Source: Pestalotiopsis fici W106-1 | Lineage: Eukaryota; Ascomycota; Sordariomycetes; Amphisphaeriales; Sporocadaceae | Length of the DNA: 64,000 nt | Direction of reading: 5' to 3' | Assembly (NCBI RefSeq): GCF_000516985.1 | Contig: NW_006917098.1 | Span: forward strand, 496,001 to 560,000 | In this document: piece by piece, positions 11,311 through 21,731 of the stretch | How positions within the stretch are numbered: the first letter of the stretch is position 1 | Layout of the letters: each line of letters opens with the position of its first letter | Notes under the pieces: generated by a model | Told to the model about the DNA's origin: nothing | What the model saw: the letters and a program-made list of their open reading frames with translations, nothing else | The model's database searches: none | Program-made: the position numbers and the translations under genes

Positions 11311-12508
11311 TCAGACAGATAAGCATGTTCTATGGAAGTAATTATAGTCGAAAGCCTCTAAGATCCCAACCAATTGGGAGACAGTGGCGAGCACCACCAT
11401 TACATGAAAGATCTGGTGTGAGCTGCCCCATATGTTGAATTTGCCTGGATATCGACTTTCGGGAAATTTGGTCTGCAGAACTACATTAGCGATGATTAGC
11501 TGCCATATGTAGCAGGGAGTCGGAGGCTCACTGCGTAAAACAAAGTTCCGAATAACAGAAAACCTCCTTCAACAAGGTAATATGGTAGACCAGATTGTTT
11601 CACCATTTGCGACCAACCAAATATGACGATTCCATGTATCAACGGTGCGAAACCAGACGCGCCAGTCGCCACAAACGTAAGTGTCCGGAACACCCGAAAC
11701 TTTCGATGCTGAAATCTGGGATTTACCATGATCAAGATGGTAATCGTTCCAAGGACTCCAATCTGCCAACCAAAGTCAGTGCCGGGTGAGATATCCACAG
11801 GGCACATTGGATTTTACTCACCATGGACCAGTATATCTTGCGTTGCGTAGGTTCGCACCAGAAAATCACATAAATTCCCGACACAAAGTCGCCCACTGTC
11901 AAGACCATTATTCCTACCAGATCCAGCCGCAGCCAGAACTTTTCAACCTTGTTGGAGTGGTTCATCATGGTGTGGTATGTTGTCGACAGCCCCAAGCAGA
12001 TGACGGCAGTCAAGAGGAATATGGTAAATATGACATAATCAGTGGCTGTGATCCGGGAGTATTTACTTGCAAGGTACTGCAGAATGTACCACTCGCCGAG
12101 GAGAAAACCGATTCCCGGTATGAAGTGGGAAAATATATTCACCGACTCGTTGTGGAGGTAGGACCAACTGCGGAACGAGACCCGAGCCGAGCCTGAGATC
12201 GGACGGTAGCCATGACGGATATACTCGTTATCTTGGTGCCATTCTGGTAGCTCGTCAAAGGAGAGTAGAACTGGGGATGCCTTGCGCTCACTGGATGTGG
12301 TTTTTGAAAATCTCTGACGGAGAAAAGCTTTTACTGACTCTTTCGAAAAAGAATCCTTCAGCGGCTGTGGGGGCGTAACTGGAAGTCGATGAGCAGACGG
12401 TATCGCTGTCGCGTCTGGTGACAACGATGGGGTGGGGGCCAGGACTTGGAGGGGGGGAATGGATAATGAAGAAGACGGGCCTTCCATTTTCTCTTCAAGT
12501 TCCCCCAT
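11311..12508 (-). CDS. PAQR / adiponectin-receptor-like membrane protein (copy 1)
   Basis: Three exons 12508-11822, 11762-11532 and 11472-11311 with two 59-nt phase-0 introns; 359 aa. It is a seven-helix hemolysin-III/Izh family protein. Visible family motifs are LPEWHQDNEYIRHGYRP before the first helix, NESVNIFSHF, the Ser/His site STTYHTMMNHS and the last-helix SSHQIFHV. In PAQR proteins the conserved Ser, Asp and His residues bind a zinc ion and support ceramidase-like activity; in fungi these proteins affect sterol and zinc homeostasis. The first ~90 residues are a Pro/Ser-rich cytosolic tail missing from copy 2 (19551-20627). Middle-exon length (231 nt) and both intron positions match copy 2 exactly, so the genes are paralogues. 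Confidence 0.9.
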
Positions 12509-13855
12509 GGCGCATTGAACGTGCGCCGCTGGCCGTACTCTCGACGCGCGCTGGATAACAAGAGTATAACAAACGGGTTGAATCCCGCTACTGTCTCCTT
12601 AACCCCGTCTCCCTCTAGACATCAACGACAGTGGGGAGCGTCCTGGTACAGAGCCTTATGGACTCTCCGCACCACACTTCTCTGTCGGCTATTCCCCTCT
12701 GGGAGTTCCCCGCTGACGGGTTAAAAATAACCTCCACAATTGACAATATTCCACGCACACCATACGGTTTCTGGGACGCTGCGCAAGGCTCGCTGACTTG
12801 CTGAAGAGCCCCAATGAAACGGGTGGCAATGCGAGGACGTTTTCCCGTTGGTATCGAGTTAAGAGCTGACTTTAGCGCGGTGTCGCGATAGCCAGGACAG
12901 GAGATACAAGCAGGATCTGACATAAAGAGTGAAACAAAGATGGTGCTCTTCCTCGAAACTATTGTGTGTGAGAAAAAAAGAAAAAAGAAATGATAGCCCT
13001 TCCTGTTGTTTTCCGTCGTGTCACGCGAAGGGTGCCACTCCCCACGCTGCGCGTGTCAAGGGAGGATTGGTACCTAGGCATGTGAGCGGTATTGACATGT
13101 ACCTACTTTGACGCCCTCGCAACCCTTCATGTATTTCTCTGGTGGCATGATTTGCCCTTCAGACCGACAGTCCCCATTTTCATTGTCCAACAATTGCAAC
13201 TTACTTGGGAAGGCCCGGCTTGCATTGCACCCTTTTATTCGGTCGTTCCAGCAACTTATCTGATACTTGTAGATGTCCAATTGCAATGTCTACTCCAGCA
13301 TTGCTTTTTTGCCTACAGCCTGACATGCCACATCAAACAGGGGTCCTTGGGGGGTGTCGTCCCCCGGAGATTCCTTTTTCTCTTCACATGGGTACCGAGA
13401 CATGATTGATTCTATAACCACACCCCTGCGACTGTTGAGTGAAATTCAATTTCAGGGGTCGTGTTAGTCCTAGCAGGGATCTTTGAGCTTCGGTTCCGTT
13501 GCACCAAGGGTATATACTCGGGACGGATTCGGAGAATGTAGATGTAGGTACATGTACCGCGACATCCTCGTCTCAAATTGGACGAGGCGCTGACTTCTGC
13601 AGCTCGCAATTCGGAGACAGGGCTGATTCAAAGCTCTCCTTTCCCCTCGAGTTTTGGTTCACTGCTATATATTTTGGAATGGCAAATTTTCGTCTTGCTC
13701 AAGCAGCAATAATTCATGCCATGTTTCGAAGAGTCGAACTGGTCTTTACCTAGACATACAAAACTCTAGCAAGCCCTACAATAATCGTATAGAACGCGCC
13801 GGCACCGACCTTGGGCCTTTTTCTCGACGCCTATCACTAGAGCTCTATAATCTGA
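12509..13855. promoter_or_regulatory. divergent region between PAQR copy 1 and the NLR
   Basis: 1.35 kb shared upstream region. It holds TACCTAGGCA at 13071-13080, one of the recurrent TACCTAGG motifs. Frames here are short and overlapping, and none is supported as a gene. Confidence 0.45.
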
Positions 13856-16800
13856 ATGATGGCGTCCAATGAAGATTACTCTGTGGGATGGGCTTGCGCA
13901 CTACCAACAGAAGTAGAGGCAGCCAAGGCGACACTTGATCGCATTCATGATAACCTACCTCCGGATCAGTACTCAAAGGACAACAACTGCTACATTCTGG
14001 GGAGTCTCCAAGGCCACAATGTCGTTGTGGCATATCCGAAATCCGGCGTTTACGGCGAGACGTCGGTTGCAGACGTAGTCGCGCAGATGCACGCGACCTT
14101 CAAATCTATCCGGTACAGCCTCCTAGTCGGCATTGCGGGAGGAGTACCAAACACGAAGGAGGATGTTCGCCTTGGTGATGTCGTCGTCAGCAAGTCAACG
14201 GCTGGTAGGCCGGGCGTTGTCCAACTCGACTTGGGCGAGAGGAGGCGAGCTGAAGATCAGCTTGTTAGCGACAGGTCCTTGCTCCAACCAACACCATTGC
14301 TTCTCACAGCCATGGGAAAGACTGAAACAGCCACAATTTTTGAAGAAAGCAAGATATCCCGGCTCATTTCCGAGATCATGCAGAAAGATCCCGAGGCCTT
14401 TGCCCATCCAGGCCCTGAGCAAGACATCCTCTTCGAGCCGGATTATGATCATGCAGTCATTGAAACCAACGAAGACGGATGCAACCATTGCAATCCGGAC
14501 AGAATTCTACCCCGGAGACCACGAGACACTCAGGACCCCGTAGTACATTATGGTCTCATTGCTTCTGGTCGTCAATTACCGCGTCAAGCGACAAATCGAG
14601 ACAGGTTGGCGCAAAATCAAGGCGTTCTATGTTTCGATACCGAGACCAGTGGCCTAAAAGATGCCGCGCGGTATCTGGTCATCCGCGGAATCTGTGACTA
14701 TGCAGATTCGAACCGTTCAAATATTTGGCACGCATATGCAGCGGTGGTTGCTGCAGCATATGCAAAAGAGGTCTTGTCGTTCATACCCTCGGTTTCCAAG
14801 ACGATCTCGCAGCCAACAAACACCTATCCCGAAGCAGTGCCGATTCTCGATGCTTTACTATTGACTAGACCCGAAGTTGATCGAAAGTCTCTTATTGCAT
14901 TGAAGGGACACAGAGTTGACGGCACATGTGAATGGCTCATACAGCATCCCAGTTATCGAAAATGGCTAGAGGACCCCAAGCTTCCAGTCCTCTGGGTCTC
15001 AGGCGGTCCTGGAAAAGGGAAAACAATGCTAGCAATCTATATCACGGAAGCGCTACAGCCCGTGATTGACACTGCTAACGACGTTCTTCTATATTACTTT
15101 TGTTCCAACCGTGATAAGAACCGAAATTCGGCAGTGACGATAATGAGAGGCATCATCCACCAATGGATCGACCTACATCCGCATTTGGCACAGGAGATCA
15201 AAGGCGCTTTCGAGGGAACTGAAACAACTAAATACACCGTTTCGAGCTTCGTCTCATTGTGGAGAGTATTCTTGACCATGCTTCGGCAGAGTAGGTCTTC
15301 TCAGGTAGTCTGCGTCCTGGACGGTATGGATGAATGCGAAAAAGAATCGCTCAGACAGCTTCTCGATGCCGTTGGAAATCACCTGTCCAGCTCACAGGAA
15401 AGCGCAGGCCCGCGACTGAAGCTCATTGTCCTCTCTCGACCGCAGCCAGCCGTGTTGGAGAACAAGCTGGGCCAATACCAGCAGATCAAGCTGGATGACT
15501 CCAAAACCGAGACCTCGAATGATGTCGAGAGATATATCTTGGCCAAAGTCGCGGAGCTGGCGACCGAGCAAGACCTTTCAGAGGAAATGGTTGCGCGAGT
15601 TCGCCAGGCGTTGTTGGAAGGTGCTGATGGTACCTTTTTGTGGGTAGGTTTTGTTGCCAATGAGCTTCAAGGCAGGAGTTGGGGCAAAATCAATGAGGTT
15701 CTCCTTCGTGTTCCCAAAGGCCTGGGTGGAGTTTACCAGCGAATCCTTCAGCAGATTGACGACAAGGAGGCGCTGGTCCCTATCCTTCAATGGGTTGTGC
15801 TCGCGGCACGACCCCTTACAGTGGAAGAATTGACAGTCGCAACGGGGATCAAGCCGTCTGGTAATATTCCGGCGACAGAAGTGGTCAAGCGACGACTCAG
15901 ACTCGGCGGGCTACTGGTAAAGATTGAAGGAGACGTGGTGAACCTGGTCCATGAGTCAGCAAAGGAGTTCTTTCAAAGCAACCAGGTCAACATCAAAGGG
16001 ATCAACATGTTTCACATGACCCAGCACACTCACAGGGTCTTAATGCAAACCTGTCTGTTACACCTTGAACATGGATATGGCGCCTCTCGAGGGACCACGG
16101 AGAATTCTGGCCCTGATCCTTTATTGTCTTATGCCAGTCAATACTGGCCTATGCATTTCCAGCACGCTATAGGTGTGATTGATCAACAGTCCGAGTTCTC
16201 TCGCCCATTCTTCGACGTGGAATCTACCATTCGCGAAGAATGGTGGAAAGTTTATTGGGAGCTGGAAAAGAATGGGGGAAACCCGCCCTCATTCACACTC
16301 CTGCATCTCGCTGCGTACCTGGGCAATATAGAGTGGGCTAGGCTCTTGATCAGCGAGCGTTCCCGGCTCATTTCGCGCAAGGACAACTATGGTCGGACGC
16401 CGCTTTCCTGGGCTGTCAACCAAGGCCACCGCGACATGGTGGACTTGCTCCTTGACCATGGTGCTCGACTCAACTTTAAGGATCGAAGCACCCTGACGGC
16501 ACTCCATATTGCCGTTACTGGACAACACAAGGACGTCGTGGCTGTGCTGCTCGATCACGGTGCCCGTCTTGAGACCAAAACTGAGCATAATGACACGGCA
16601 CTCATTCGCGCCATTCAGGCCAATTCCAAGGAAATCGTCCAGGTGCTGCTTGAACACGGAGCTCGTGTAGACGAACTACCCACTGCGCCGGGAGTTACCC
16701 TACGAGGACCTGCAGACCCAATGGACGAGCGAGTGGAGGAGATATTGGGCCTTCAGGAACAAATATTCCTCGCGCGCTACAAGCAGGCGTCGCGCAAGGT

Positions 16801-17854
16801 CGAAATGGTCATGAAAGCCTTTAGCCTTTCCTTTCGCTTTCCCCTTATTTTCCAGCTGGTGACGCTGTATTTGAGGTCTGTGGCGTTGGGCCGTTGGGAG
16901 AACCTGTCTGTGCTCCAAGAGCTCGTGCGGGAAAACCGGACGGACGAGCTGCGACGATGGACCGAGAGACATCGCGAATTCTTTGTCCAGGTCGTCCTAT
17001 CCAGGAACCGCGGGAGGTTAAGGGCCATCTGCGAACTCCCGGAGCGGATCTTGAGCGAGGTCGCCCCCAGCGATCTTCAAGCACTGTTGGTCATCTCCGT
17101 CATGGTCGGTTCGGAAGCCAAACTTGTGGCTTGCCGCGAGGGGTGGAGAGAGGGGGATGCCATCACATCAAAGACCTTTTCCAATTTTACTGCCCTCGCC
17201 TACAACAGGGACGCGGAGGAGTTCTTGCACCAGGGCGTCCGCGATTTCTTGAATGGCTTCGACGTCAGTGTCCAAACAAGCAACCGGCAAGACAATGCAG
17301 CACGTACAATGGTGCTCTTGACGTCGCACATTGCCATGATTGAGAATCAGCAACCCAAGCCGATTGAATACTTTGCCAGGGTCATTGCAGAGTTCTTCGA
17401 AGGGTACATTGACAGCAGCTACGAGGTCGAGCTATTCAATGATGCAAATCAGGCATGCGCCAATGAGCTGAGCTTCATCGGCAAGGAAAAGGACACCAAA
17501 AGGCTTCTTCTCTTGCTGACGAGCATCGTTGAAATCGCTCAGCGTTCCCAGGAGAAGGGGCAGGACCGTTTCCTCAACATACCCTCAGTATCCTGTCTTC
17601 TTCTCTGCCAAGAGGATCCCGCCGCTCACCAATGGCTCATCGGTGAGGGCATTCCAGCGACCATGAGTGCCTTGATAGCAAAGCAAGACCCAGGACCGCT
17701 TCAGAAGCGTGCGTGCAAAACCTTTGTGGAGTGCCTAATTATTGGAAAGCAATATGGCTTGTTACTGTCCACGGGGGCACTCAAGTCTAAAGTCAAACAA
17801 AACCTGCACGCCTTGCCAGAAGTTGAAAACATGATGAATCGTATTATTGGTTAA
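13856..17854 (+). CDS. PNP-NACHT-ankyrin NOD-like receptor
   Basis: 1332 aa in a single exon. Residues ~8-305 are a nucleoside-phosphorylase-like (PNP_UDP) domain: WACALPTEVEAA, LLVGIAGGVP, and VIRGICDYADSN near the end. NACHT follows: Walker A GGPGKGKT at 383-390 and Walker B LDGMDEC at 488-494. About four ankyrin repeats lie at ~810-940 (LLHLAAYLGN, TPLSWAVNQGH, TALHIAVTGQH, TALIRAIQ). The last ~380 residues are helical and unfamiliar. Fungal NLRs of this design sense non-self and trigger regulated cell death; the PNP head is the presumed effector. Where the family usually has an EMEAAGL-like segment, this protein reads FDTETSGL, so nucleoside-binding chemistry may be altered. The frame is intact, which argues for a working gene. 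It lies 3.9 kb upstream of the protease/gasdermin pair. Confidence 0.92.
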   Translation: MMASNEDYSVGWACALPTEVEAAKATLDRIHDNLPPDQYSKDNNCYILGSLQGHNVVVAYPKSGVYGETSVADVVAQMHATFKSIRYSLLVGIAGGVPNTKEDVRLGDVVVSKSTAGRPGVVQLDLGERRRAEDQLVSDRSLLQPTPLLLTAMGKTETATIFEESKISRLISEIMQKDPEAFAHPGPEQDILFEPDYDHAVIETNEDGCNHCNPDRILPRRPRDTQDPVVHYGLIASGRQLPRQATNRDRLAQNQGVLCFDTETSGLKDAARYLVIRGICDYADSNRSNIWHAYAAVVAAAYAKEVLSFIPSVSKTISQPTNTYPEAVPILDALLLTRPEVDRKSLIALKGHRVDGTCEWLIQHPSYRKWLEDPKLPVLWVSGGPGKGKTMLAIYITEALQPVIDTANDVLLYYFCSNRDKNRNSAVTIMRGIIHQWIDLHPHLAQEIKGAFEGTETTKYTVSSFVSLWRVFLTMLRQSRSSQVVCVLDGMDECEKESLRQLLDAVGNHLSSSQESAGPRLKLIVLSRPQPAVLENKLGQYQQIKLDDSKTETSNDVERYILAKVAELATEQDLSEEMVARVRQALLEGADGTFLWVGFVANELQGRSWGKINEVLLRVPKGLGGVYQRILQQIDDKEALVPILQWVVLAARPLTVEELTVATGIKPSGNIPATEVVKRRLRLGGLLVKIEGDVVNLVHESAKEFFQSNQVNIKGINMFHMTQHTHRVLMQTCLLHLEHGYGASRGTTENSGPDPLLSYASQYWPMHFQHAIGVIDQQSEFSRPFFDVESTIREEWWKVYWELEKNGGNPPSFTLLHLAAYLGNIEWARLLISERSRLISRKDNYGRTPLSWAVNQGHRDMVDLLLDHGARLNFKDRSTLTALHIAVTGQHKDVVAVLLDHGARLETKTEHNDTALIRAIQANSKEIVQVLLEHGARVDELPTAPGVTLRGPADPMDERVEEILGLQEQIFLARYKQASRKVEMVMKAFSLSFRFPLIFQLVTLYLRSVALGRWENLSVLQELVRENRTDELRRWTERHREFFVQVVLSRNRGRLRAICELPERILSEVAPSDLQALLVISVMVGSEAKLVACREGWREGDAITSKTFSNFTALAYNRDAEEFLHQGVRDFLNGFDVSVQTSNRQDNAARTMVLLTSHIAMIENQQPKPIEYFARVIAEFFEGYIDSSYEVELFNDANQACANELSFIGKEKDTKRLLLLLTSIVEIAQRSQEKGQDRFLNIPSVSCLLLCQEDPAAHQWLIGEGIPATMSALIAKQDPGPLQKRACKTFVECLIIGKQYGLLLSTGALKSKVKQNLHALPEVENMMNRIIG

Positions 17855-19550
17855 TGGGCACCCACATAGCGTTCCTGTATGAGGAGTGGTAGTGTAAGAT
17901 GAGAGCCATGTAAAGAGGAATACTTGGGCCTGTTTGTACATCTCCTAAGCTGTAGCTTTTCTTGTAACTTGATTAATTGACATTGGTGATTACATGAGAC
18001 CTTGCGACAGTAGCTACCAAAACACTCCACATATACATACTCGGGCTTTCCTAGATATTTACGTCGTCTTGTCAAGGGCTTCTGGACTGTACATGTGATG
18101 GATTATTGCTGGTTTTGATATAGTACTTGATTTAAACGCGAAAACTCTACTAGGCTAACATACCTAACTCAGTAGGTTAGTGGGTTAGTAAAATCTGCTC
18201 GACTATTAAGCCTAGACACCCGTATCTATAGTACTGAGTACAGAGTATACTAGCCTGAATTTAGTGTGGACATCCCAATTCTGCGAAATGGCGCTGGCAA
18301 TATATCACGACAACTTGCAAGGGCGGCGAATATATGAGTACAGTACATATGGGAGACTTTTCAGGTAGTCTGAATTCCAGAAGGGGCGCACTTGTGTTGA
18401 GCACAAGGGCTGTATAGGAATCTCGTGGATCTTCAAGGTCTTTTTTGGGGGCATTTTTGTGCCAGAATGGGGGACCATACTGTTAGTCGGTAGATTAGCG
18501 GGCATCACCCCCCATTGATACCTTGTAGACAAGCCCCCCCACCCACCATGTTTTGGTCCCCAACCAACCATTAGTGGGTACCAAGCGCTATCTTTCGGCA
18601 CGCTCTTGCCGGAAACAAGCAACAGGAATAGTGCACATGTTTCCACTGCCAGTTGGCACTTGGGCTGACGCCCACATCCATTTCGGTTCCTGGATCCAGG
18701 CTCGTAAGCCGACGTGGGGTCGCATACATTGATCTGCTCTTTCGTATTTGCACCATTGATATTTTTGGGATTTGTGCACTTTTGTCTCAAGGGGTACGAC
18801 GGCCACCTTACATAGTATGGATTTTCACAAACCTTGCTTACTCGACCTAGGTTGGCGACTTTATTGACCAGGATGCCTGCAAGCGTCCAAAATTGTGCTG
18901 GCACCAACATGCCTCATACTCCTAAAAGAGACTCTTCCAATTATGTGCCCGAATGTCAGAATCTTAGTGAGACGCCCCGCAGAATCATGGTAATATATTG
19001 CGATATAGTACTGAGCCGTACCGCAAAAGTAGGAGCTCCACACCAAGCTCAGGCCAGTGTAGAGTGATATATCGCGCAATAAAATATTACTGAATGATCA
19101 ACGATCAACAATTTCGAAATAGACCATTATATAAAAAGTTGAGTTGTTGAATTTGAGTCGAAATGCACGCCCTAATTGTACAATCCAGATCAGATGGAGT
19201 CACCACAGCCGCGACTACCACTGCTGAGTGTTGCATCAGTGTAGTTGCAAAGTCATATCTAGAGAAACGTAGAGGGCAAAACACATAATATCTGAGGGCT
19301 CTCCAAATATTGCCGACTTCATTATCTAGCATAAATCCTGCCATCGCTATCTCTGTCTATGTAACTCTCTGAATGGAAACGAAAAGAAACCTCGGTCCCT
19401 CGAGAGGGTTGTTCATATAGGTACTCCAATTGACTTTCCAAACTTTCCAAAGGGCTGACTCATCTTAGCCACTTGGTCTCCTGCCCGACCACAATTGCTT
19501 CGTGAGATACAGACACTAGATTTAAGATGAGTCCAAACCCCAATACAAGT
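17855..19550. other. 1.7-kb intergenic region
   Basis: Between the NLR stop and the end of PAQR copy 2. It contains an imperfect inverted repeat (18990-19006 against 19066-19090, both carrying TATTAC/ATATCGC-type segments) about 60 bp apart, possibly a small hairpin or mobile-element scar. The 201-codon frame at 18305-18910 (-) has no family signature and was not accepted. Confidence 0.4.
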
Positions 19551-20627
19551 CTAATTCGCGCGATCGATGCCCTTCATCTCACACACATCCAGCGTGTGGG
19601 ATGCTGTGAAACCTTGCAGCAAACCAGCCAGATGCGAGCACATTCCGCCCAAAATAGCGACATGAAAGAGCTGATGAGAACTACATAAGAGATCAAACTT
19701 GCCGGGCGCAAAACGCTCCGGAATTCGGAACTGAGGGGTTGTTAGAAATCTTGACTTTTGGGACGGAATACATGAAAGTCTAGACTTACAGCGTATAGCA
19801 TCACTCCGGAACCATAGAAAGCAATTTCTCCTAGATACCCCTTCATTCCCGCGTACTTGAGCATATATTCCAGCCCGTATCGCTGAGCTCCGTGCAGCAG
19901 AGGTATAAAGGACGAGGCGCCAAAAGCAAAGAAGGCGCCCACCTTGACTCTCCTCCAGCGTGGTGTCTTCAGCTCTGGGTTCGAGATAAGCACACCACAG
20001 GTAGTACCAAATGTCAAGTTCTGGAATTCTTGTCAGTACATCATTACATTCGTATGAGCTGTCAAGAGAAAAACTCACAATGCCCCAATGCAAGTACTGC
20101 AAGGGCTCTTCGCAGTAGAAAATATAGTTGATGCCGGAGCAGAATGTGCCCACTATGCAAATGATGATACCGAGCATGTCCATCCCGTGCCAGAACTGTT
20201 CCACGCGATGCGAGTGGCTCTGCATCAGGTGGAAAAGTGTGCTGAGGATCAGACAGATCTCCGCACACCAAAAGAAGAATCCGAACATGTTGTAGTCCAT
20301 GGCTATGACGTTGAGGAACTGAGGCTCACCAAGGTATCGCATGGTGGCAGTTGCGATAACTGGAAGAACCAGAGCACCGATCAGATGCGTGTATATATTG
20401 CAAGTTTCGTTATGGACAAAGGTTAGGCTGACGAAGATGTCCCAGTAATCCCCCTTTTCCGGCCGATAGCCACTAAGGATGAACTTGTTGTCCCATTGCC
20501 ATTCAGAAATCTCTTTACACGTCACAGTTCGCCCTTTGGCTTCTTGCTGAACTGTGTGGTTGTTTGTTGTGCTCATGTCGACTTCTGGTACCCGTCGCTG
20601 TTTGAGCTCTACTGCTGGTCCGGACAT
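19551..20627 (-). CDS. PAQR / adiponectin-receptor-like membrane protein (copy 2)
   Basis: Three exons 20627-20079, 20020-19790 and 19730-19551, with 58- and 59-nt phase-0 introns; 319 aa. Motifs parallel copy 1: SEWQWDNKFILSGYRP, NETCNIYTH, STLFHLMQSHSHRV, the third-exon RIPERFAPGKFDL and SSHQLFHV. Seven hydrophobic helices are expected; the probable location is the endoplasmic reticulum or plasma membrane. The middle exon is 231 nt, identical in length to that of copy 1. It has a shorter N-terminal tail than copy 1. One frame stays open through both introns for the whole span, so an unspliced transcript would still read through (see findings). It is transcribed divergently from the S8 protease gene. 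Confidence 0.9.
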   Translation of the reverse strand: MSGPAVELKQRRVPEVDMSTTNNHTVQQEAKGRTVTCKEISEWQWDNKFILSGYRPEKGDYWDIFVSLTFVHNETCNIYTHLIGALVLPVIATATMRYLGEPQFLNVIAMDYNMFGFFFWCAEICLILSTLFHLMQSHSHRVEQFWHGMDMLGIIICIVGTFCSGINYIFYCEEPLQYLHWGIVSFSLDSSYECNDVLTRIPELDIWYYLWCAYLEPRAEDTTLEESQGGRLLCFWRLVLYTSAARSSAIRAGIYAQVRGNEGVSRRNCFLWFRSDAIRCKSRLSCIPSQKSRFLTTPQFRIPERFAPGKFDLLCSSHQLFHVAILGGMCSHLAGLLQGFTASHTLDVCEMKGIDRAN

Positions 20628-21731
20628 GATGCCTATCTGCAGGTACTTGAGTTGAACTCAAACAAAGAAAGGGTGTTGAATTGCTGAGAACGGGAAGAGT
20701 AAAGAATAAATATGGCGAACGAGATGCAATTGAAAAGAATTCAGGTACAGATTGCAAACTCGCGGTTGGAAAGAAAAAGAACAGGTACTGCTGCTGTTGG
20801 CTGAAGGGTACAGTGTTTTGGTGGGATTGGACTCGTGCAGCACTAAATCATAGGAGCCTCATTTGCAAAGTTGATGGGATGCAGCAGTATCAAAGGACCT
20901 GCGACACTAGCAACAAGATGATTGTCGAGGTTAATACTTCGGCGCGGATGAAAAGAGGTAAAGAGAGAATGAGAGAATGAGAGAATGAGAGAACTCAAGT
21001 CGCTTATCTACGAGTAACGCGACGAGGCTGCGAAGGAGAAAAATTTCGAGGCCCAAGGCAAATGGCGATTGCCCATGTACAGTACCTTGTAGTACCTGCA
21101 CCTCTCCAATTTGGAGTGTACGACGCTGTAAATGATCCCATTAGCTGGACAAACGCAGAAGGGCTGGGCATGCATACATTCATCCCTGCGACCAATCGCC
21201 AGCAGATGGTGAGACAGATGATCCTGCCCCCTGGTTGCCCAGCTTTGGTGCAGGTATTTGGGGGTGCGCATTTTGAACAATGGCGATTCGCTCGTCTTCA
21301 GCCCAAAGACAGCAGACCACTAAACCTGCTTGCTTGACAAGAGATACAAGAGCCTTATGCTGCTGCCACTTTTGAGATGGTGGCTCAGCTTTTACAAGGA
21401 TCTGTACTGTCTGCCAGACTTGAAATGGAGGGTCGGAGGACCGAGGTTGGTGCTGTGCCGCAAATTCGAAGGTAGCTGACGGATCGTAATTTTGCTTATT
21501 TCCGGGCAAGCCACCACCAGTTCGTCTGTTCTGGGAAGGCTGCACCGCTTTGACGGTCAGCAAAGGATGATACACCATGCGACCCAAGACTTCCTGAGGT
21601 TTGGGGTGTGAATGTAGCCCAGCCTGATTTGATACTTCTGTAAATATGTATGCAGAACGCTTCCGCTCATTGCACGATGTCTTCCCGCGCCCCAGTGGAA
21701 TTTCGAAGTCTATCAGCTTTAATGCGCAATC
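20628..21731. promoter_or_regulatory. divergent promoter region, PAQR copy 2 / S8 protease
   Basis: 1.1 kb between divergent starts. A GAGAGAATGA-type tandem lies around 20964-20997. The 210-codon frame at 21180-21812 (-) runs through the protease first exon and has no domain, so it is taken as a shadow. Confidence 0.45.

Noticed and set aside
18305..18910. 201-codon open frame on the minus strand between the NLR and PAQR copy 2
   Set aside because: No domain, odd composition with many Pro/Lys/Cys clusters, and no splice partners; probably chance.
18990..19090. Possible miniature transposon with TATTAC-type ends
   Set aside because: The inverted repeat has several gaps and no target-site duplication was found; kept only as a note.
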